Shown: positions 49,592 to 52,462 of the stretch, piece after piece
How positions within the stretch are numbered: the stretch's first letter is position 1
Layout: each line of letters starts with the position of its first letter
Source: JBMOMT01 sp049324835
Lineage (GTDB): Bacteria; Chloroflexota; Anaerolineae; CAYNKW01
Length of the DNA stretch: 52,462 nucleotides
Direction of reading: 5' to 3'
Assembly (NCBI GenBank): GCA_049324835.1
Contig: JBMOMT010000061.1
Coordinates: 1-52,462, forward strand
Made by a program: the position numbers and the translations under genes
The notes under the pieces: model-generated
Databases searched by the model: none
Seen by the model: only the letters and a program-made list of their open reading frames with translations
What the model was told of the DNA's origin: nothing

Positions 49592-50259
49592 TCCTCCACC
49601 ACATAGTCGAAAGTCATGTACGAAACAGCGATCAGAATGACGTCGAACGCCACCAACAGCCGCAGCCAGTTTGCCAGGTCGGCCAGCAGTTGACCATCCA
49701 ACAAGCCGGCGGTGAGCTTGACCGCCGCGATGAGCGCCGGCACGACCACCGGAAAAAGCAGGATGGGCAGGAAAACCTCCCGCGCTCGTGTGTGCACCGC
49801 CATGGCCGAAAAGAGCGTGCCCACACCGGAAAAGCCCAACGTGCCCAACAGCACCACCACCAGCACCCACGGCTGGATCAGGCTCACGTTGAACAGGGCC
49901 GAAAAAACGGGCAAAATGACAGCCTCGACGACGGTGATGAACAAAAAGTTGCCTGCCAGCTTGCCGAAATAAATGGCGCAACGATCCATCGGCGCCAGCA
50001 GCAGCCCGTCCAGGCAGCCTTTATCTTTTTCCAACACAAAAGAGCGGTTCAGGCCCAACATGCCGGCGAACGTCACCGACACCCACAACACCCCCGGCGC
50101 AACGGTGACGGCATCGGCCACGCGCAGATCGAAGGCAAAGTTGAAAACGATCACCACCAGCAGAGCAAACACCAACATCGAGCTGAACATCTCTTTGGTG
50201 CGCAGCTCGGCGATGAGGTCTTTGTGAAGGATGGCGGCAACCTGTCGGAAGAAAAGCAT
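49588..50259 (-). CDS. ccmB: CcmB, membrane subunit of the heme-handling ABC transporter
   Basis: A 223-aa protein with six membrane segments. Conserved family stretches: ILHKDLIAELRTKE, NRSFVLEKDKGCLDGLLLAP and FLPILLFPVVVPALIAAVK. It works with CcmA, encoded eight bases upstream, and CcmC. The ATP-driven step releases holo-CcmE. Confidence 0.93.
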   Translation of the reverse strand: MLFFRQVAAILHKDLIAELRTKEMFSSMLVFALLVVIVFNFAFDLRVADAVTVAPGVLWVSVTFAGMLGLNRSFVLEKDKGCLDGLLLAPMDRCAIYFGKLAGNFLFITVVEAVILPVFSALFNVSLIQPWVLVVVLLGTLGFSGVGTLFSAMAVHTRAREVFLPILLFPVVVPALIAAVKLTAGLLDGQLLADLANWLRLLVAFDVILIAVSYMTFDYVVEE

Positions 50260-50266
50260 GGCGCGC

Positions 50267-50971
50267 TCAGGGCCTCACGACGTCTTGATAGGCCTGGCGA
50301 AAAGAGATTTGGGTCAGCCCGGCGCGGGGCGCTTCAAAGGCCACCTGGCCATTCACCAGAATGGCCACCCGATCGCTCATCTCTAGCCCCCGCTCCAGAT
50401 CGTGGGTCGTCATCAGCACCGTGCGTGAGTGGGTGCCCACAGCACGCATCACCTCGTCGAGCATGGCGGCCGCCTGTTGATCCAGACCGGTGTAAGGCTC
50501 ATCGAGCAGCATCACCGCCGGGTGATGCAGGATGGCCCGCGCGATGGCCAGCCGCTGCTGCATGCCCCGCGAAAAGGCGCGCACCGCATCGCGCCGCCGG
50601 GCCAGCAGACCCACCTGTTGCAGCACCTCGTCGATGCGCGCCGCCAGATCGGGCACGCTGTACAGACGACCGTAAAAGCGCAGGTTTTCCTCGGCGGTCA
50701 GATCACCATACAGCAGCGGTTGGTGCGAGATAAAACCGATCCGCTGGCGCAGCTCTGCCGCGCCGTCGGCCAGATTCCAGCCATCCACCCACACCTGGCC
50801 GCTGCTGGGGCGGCTGAGCGCCGCCAGGATGCGCAAAAAGGTCGTCTTGCCCGCGCCGTTGGGCCCCACCAGCGTCAGAAACTCGCCCTCATTCACGCTC
50901 AGGCTGACGCCGCGCAGCACCACGTGGCTGCCGAACGATTTGCCAACATGCCGCACCTCGATGATCGCCAC
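50267..50971 (-). CDS. ccmA: CcmA, ATPase of the heme-handling ABC transporter
   Basis: A 234-aa ABC ATPase. Walker A is GPNGAGKTTF (about 37-46), the signature is SRGMQQRLAIARAIL (one residue off the usual SGGQ) and Walker B is VMLLDEPYTGLD, with the H-loop in LMTTHDLERG. Assigned to CcmA by size and by the following ccmB-ccmC-ccmD genes. It starts four bases after the upstream surface-protein gene. Confidence 0.92.
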   Translation of the reverse strand: MAIIEVRHVGKSFGSHVVLRGVSLSVNEGEFLTLVGPNGAGKTTFLRILAALSRPSSGQVWVDGWNLADGAAELRQRIGFISHQPLLYGDLTAEENLRFYGRLYSVPDLAARIDEVLQQVGLLARRRDAVRAFSRGMQQRLAIARAILHHPAVMLLDEPYTGLDQQAAAMLDEVMRAVGTHSRTVLMTTHDLERGLEMSDRVAILVNGQVAFEAPRAGLTQISFRQAYQDVVRP

Positions 50972-50975
50972 GCCC

Positions 50976-52187
50976 TCAAGACTCCTGCATCAAGGCCAGG
51001 GCCTGGCTCTTGAGAGCCTGCCGCTGACGGTGGTAGCTGGCTTCGTCCAACTGCCCGGCCTCAAAGGCCGCATCCAAGCCGGCGATGGCCTGCAAAAGCC
51101 GCTCCAATTGCGCCTGCGATGGTCCGGCAGGCGCCGTCGCCGGGGCCGGTGACGGCGTTCTGGCGCCGCGCAGCGCCACGTAAGCCAGACCGCCCACCAG
51201 CGCCAGGCCCGCCAGGCCGATGGCGATCCATTCAGGGTTCAGGCCAGACGGCGTCGTGGCAGGCGCCTCCGAAGCAGCCACAGGCGGCACGATGCTCTGC
51301 AGACCCGAAAAGCGGACGCGCAACTCGTCGCCGGGGCTGAAATCTCGACCGTTGAGATTCAAATAGTTCAGACCCTCGACGGTGCGGATCTCATTCAGCT
51401 CCACCTGCTCGCTGTCCACCTGCATGCCCACGCGCGGCACCAGCACGTTGAGGTTGAGCGTGGCGTAGGCCAGCGGCCTGACAAACTCCAGGGTATCGGC
51501 CTCGCCGTAATTCAGCGAGTAACCATACAACACCTGCTGGCTGGCGCCGGGCCGCAGCGGCGCGGTATCGGCAAAACCTTCGGCGGTGGTGACATAGTTT
51601 TCGTCGCTGCCATCCATCGTCTGAAAACGCAGGCCAAACGCCCCTTCGGGCAGCGCAAAGCGCAGCGTGACCGGTTGGCCCAACTCTGCATCCACCACGC
51701 CGGTAAAGGTGCGGTCGCTGTTGTTGTTGAAAATGTGCAGTTCGCCGATAGACATCAGTCCATCCTGAAAATCGACGAAAACGTGCATACGCTCCACGTG
51801 GATATTGGCCTGGGCGGGGTCTGCCGTCTTTTCATAGACCTCGAACGATACGCTGAGCGCCGTCTCGCCTTCGGCAAAACTGAGCGGCTGGCTGCTGTAT
51901 TCCACTTCCTGGTAAACCGCACTCAGGAGATAAGTGATCTCGGGCGAGGTATCCAATCCCTCGAAGCGCGTCCGACCGTCGGCGTCGAGGCTGGCCGTTT
52001 GTGATTCGAGCCCGGTAGCCATGGCCTCAAAAGCGCGCAGCGTGACCACCAATCCTTCCACAGAGCCACCATCGGCGGTGCCGTTGATCACCTGCACGTC
52101 GATGGCGCCCCCGGCCTGCGCCTGCGCGCCCGGCGTGAGCCAAACCAGCACCAGAAACACACATTGCCACACAAACACTTGGCGCAT
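50976..52187 (-). CDS. Secreted/membrane protein of unknown function heading the ccm operon
   Basis: A 403-aa protein. A signal peptide (about 1-22) is followed by a beta-sandwich start resembling Ig-like or carboxypeptidase-regulatory folds (VEGLVVTLRAF...), a second beta-rich domain, one membrane helix near residues 320-340, then a Pro/Ala linker and a short C-terminal helical hairpin (LDAAFEAGQLDEASYHRQRQ) resembling SHOCT-type tails. Start ATG 52187 has AGGA eight bases upstream; GTG 52193 is less likely. It lies four bases before ccmA, so it probably takes part in cytochrome c or heme handling. No heme motif is seen. Confidence 0.75.
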   Translation of the reverse strand: MRQVFVWQCVFLVLVWLTPGAQAQAGGAIDVQVINGTADGGSVEGLVVTLRAFEAMATGLESQTASLDADGRTRFEGLDTSPEITYLLSAVYQEVEYSSQPLSFAEGETALSVSFEVYEKTADPAQANIHVERMHVFVDFQDGLMSIGELHIFNNNSDRTFTGVVDAELGQPVTLRFALPEGAFGLRFQTMDGSDENYVTTAEGFADTAPLRPGASQQVLYGYSLNYGEADTLEFVRPLAYATLNLNVLVPRVGMQVDSEQVELNEIRTVEGLNYLNLNGRDFSPGDELRVRFSGLQSIVPPVAASEAPATTPSGLNPEWIAIGLAGLALVGGLAYVALRGARTPSPAPATAPAGPSQAQLERLLQAIAGLDAAFEAGQLDEASYHRQRQALKSQALALMQES

Positions 52188-52292
52188 TTGCACTTTCCTA
52201 ACCCAGATAAACCGGAATCAATCAGGTAAATATCACCAAAGACACCAGGACACAACGTTTATAAATCGAAACAAAAGAGCTCGGCGACTTGG

Positions 52293-52331
52293 AAATTTCT
52301 TGCCCAGCGTGCAAGAATTTCGCCGGTAAGG
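52293..52331 (+). repeat. E hairpin repeat, copy E2 (39 bp)
   Basis: Identical to 2808-2846 except for one base. Perfect stem TTCTTGC / GCAAGAA with a 7-nt loop. Preceded by a fragment related to the 40188-40260 palindrome. The gap 52188-52462 holds only repeats as far as I can see. Confidence 0.65.
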
Positions 52332-52379
52332 GTAACTACCTCGACAATGTTAGATTAGGTCGGCCCACGCGCTGTGCGC
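52332..52379 (-). repeat. D repeat, copy D3 (inverted)
   Basis: Begins GTAACTACCTCGACAATGTT; its reverse complement matches the ends of 199-235 and 10655-10702. The GTAAC terminus resembles the A-family and IS66-type ends. It directly abuts repeat E2. Confidence 0.55.
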
Positions 52380-52462
52380 TGGGCTCGTAAGCGACTCTGA
52401 GTTGAACGGGAGCGATTGACCAGGTGTTTGACTACCAACTGAGTAGCCTGTTCCGGCGACAA

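Noticed and set aside
1..52462. tRNA, rRNA, riboswitch or CRISPR array anywhere in the window
   Set aside because: I looked for cloverleaf-like stems, conserved rRNA blocks and regularly spaced repeats and saw none; a covariance-model scan would settle it.

Overview
The window is GC-rich, gene-dense bacterial DNA that most resembles Chloroflexota (an Anaerolineae- or Caldilineae-like lineage). This is an inference from gene content and order, not from a search. Supporting signs are a division/cell-wall (dcw) cluster ending in a DUF1290 small basic protein gene, ftsA and ftsZ; an AAA ATPase fused to a TolB propeller; a MalT-like LuxR regulator; Thr/Pro-rich linkers in surface proteins; a CcmABCD set beside CcdA and TlpA; and many degenerate intergenic repeats.

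Region 1 (1-14.6 kb) runs almost entirely leftward. It holds an NfeD-flotillin pair, a STAND-like AAA/TolB protein translationally coupled to a PBP2-type penicillin-binding protein, a PAC2-family protein, a DapA/HOGA-family aldolase followed by an unknown protein, and an ECF sigma factor coupled to a membrane FecR-domain protein. Two gene-free stretches of nearly 1 kb (10074-11048 and 13808-14764) carry repeats, an IS66 transposase tail and a broken IS630 transposase.

Region 2 (14.6-33.2 kb) is one rightward dcw cluster: mraZ, rsmH, ftsL-like, ftsI, murF, mraY, murD, a zinc-ribbon microprotein, ftsW, murG, a CvpA-like membrane protein, murC, a 53-codon Arg-rich ORF, murB, ddl, ftsQ, sbp (DUF1290), ftsA, ftsZ. 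murE is absent. It has a good sigma70-type promoter followed by five TGG(G) boxes at about 10 bp spacing, which look like a MraZ autoregulatory site, and it ends in a strong terminator after ftsZ. A MITE-like element sits inside the cluster between murB and ddl and supplies the murB stop codon.

Region 3 (33.2-46.2 kb) holds a YfbR-like HD nucleotidase, a secreted/membrane protein with a 12-Cys/11-His repetitive tail, a degenerate alkaline-phosphatase-fold protein, an MBL-fold hydrolase, a leftward MFS transporter, a small membrane protein, a MalT-like LuxR regulator with a near-consensus promoter, and an MMPL-family transporter.

Region 4 (46.2-52.5 kb) runs leftward: a surface protein, ccmA, ccmB, ccmC, ccmD (43 aa), ccdA, a TlpA-like lipoprotein and a glutaredoxin-DUF2085 fusion. 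It lacks ccmE, ccmF and ccmH.

The most notable non-coding signal is a family of about 120-150 bp elements with GTAACTGCTCA-type ends. Two copies are flanked by perfect 8-bp direct repeats. GTAA ends plus 8-bp duplications fit IS66, and an IS66 transposase remnant lies beside one copy, so they are probably IS66-derived MITEs.
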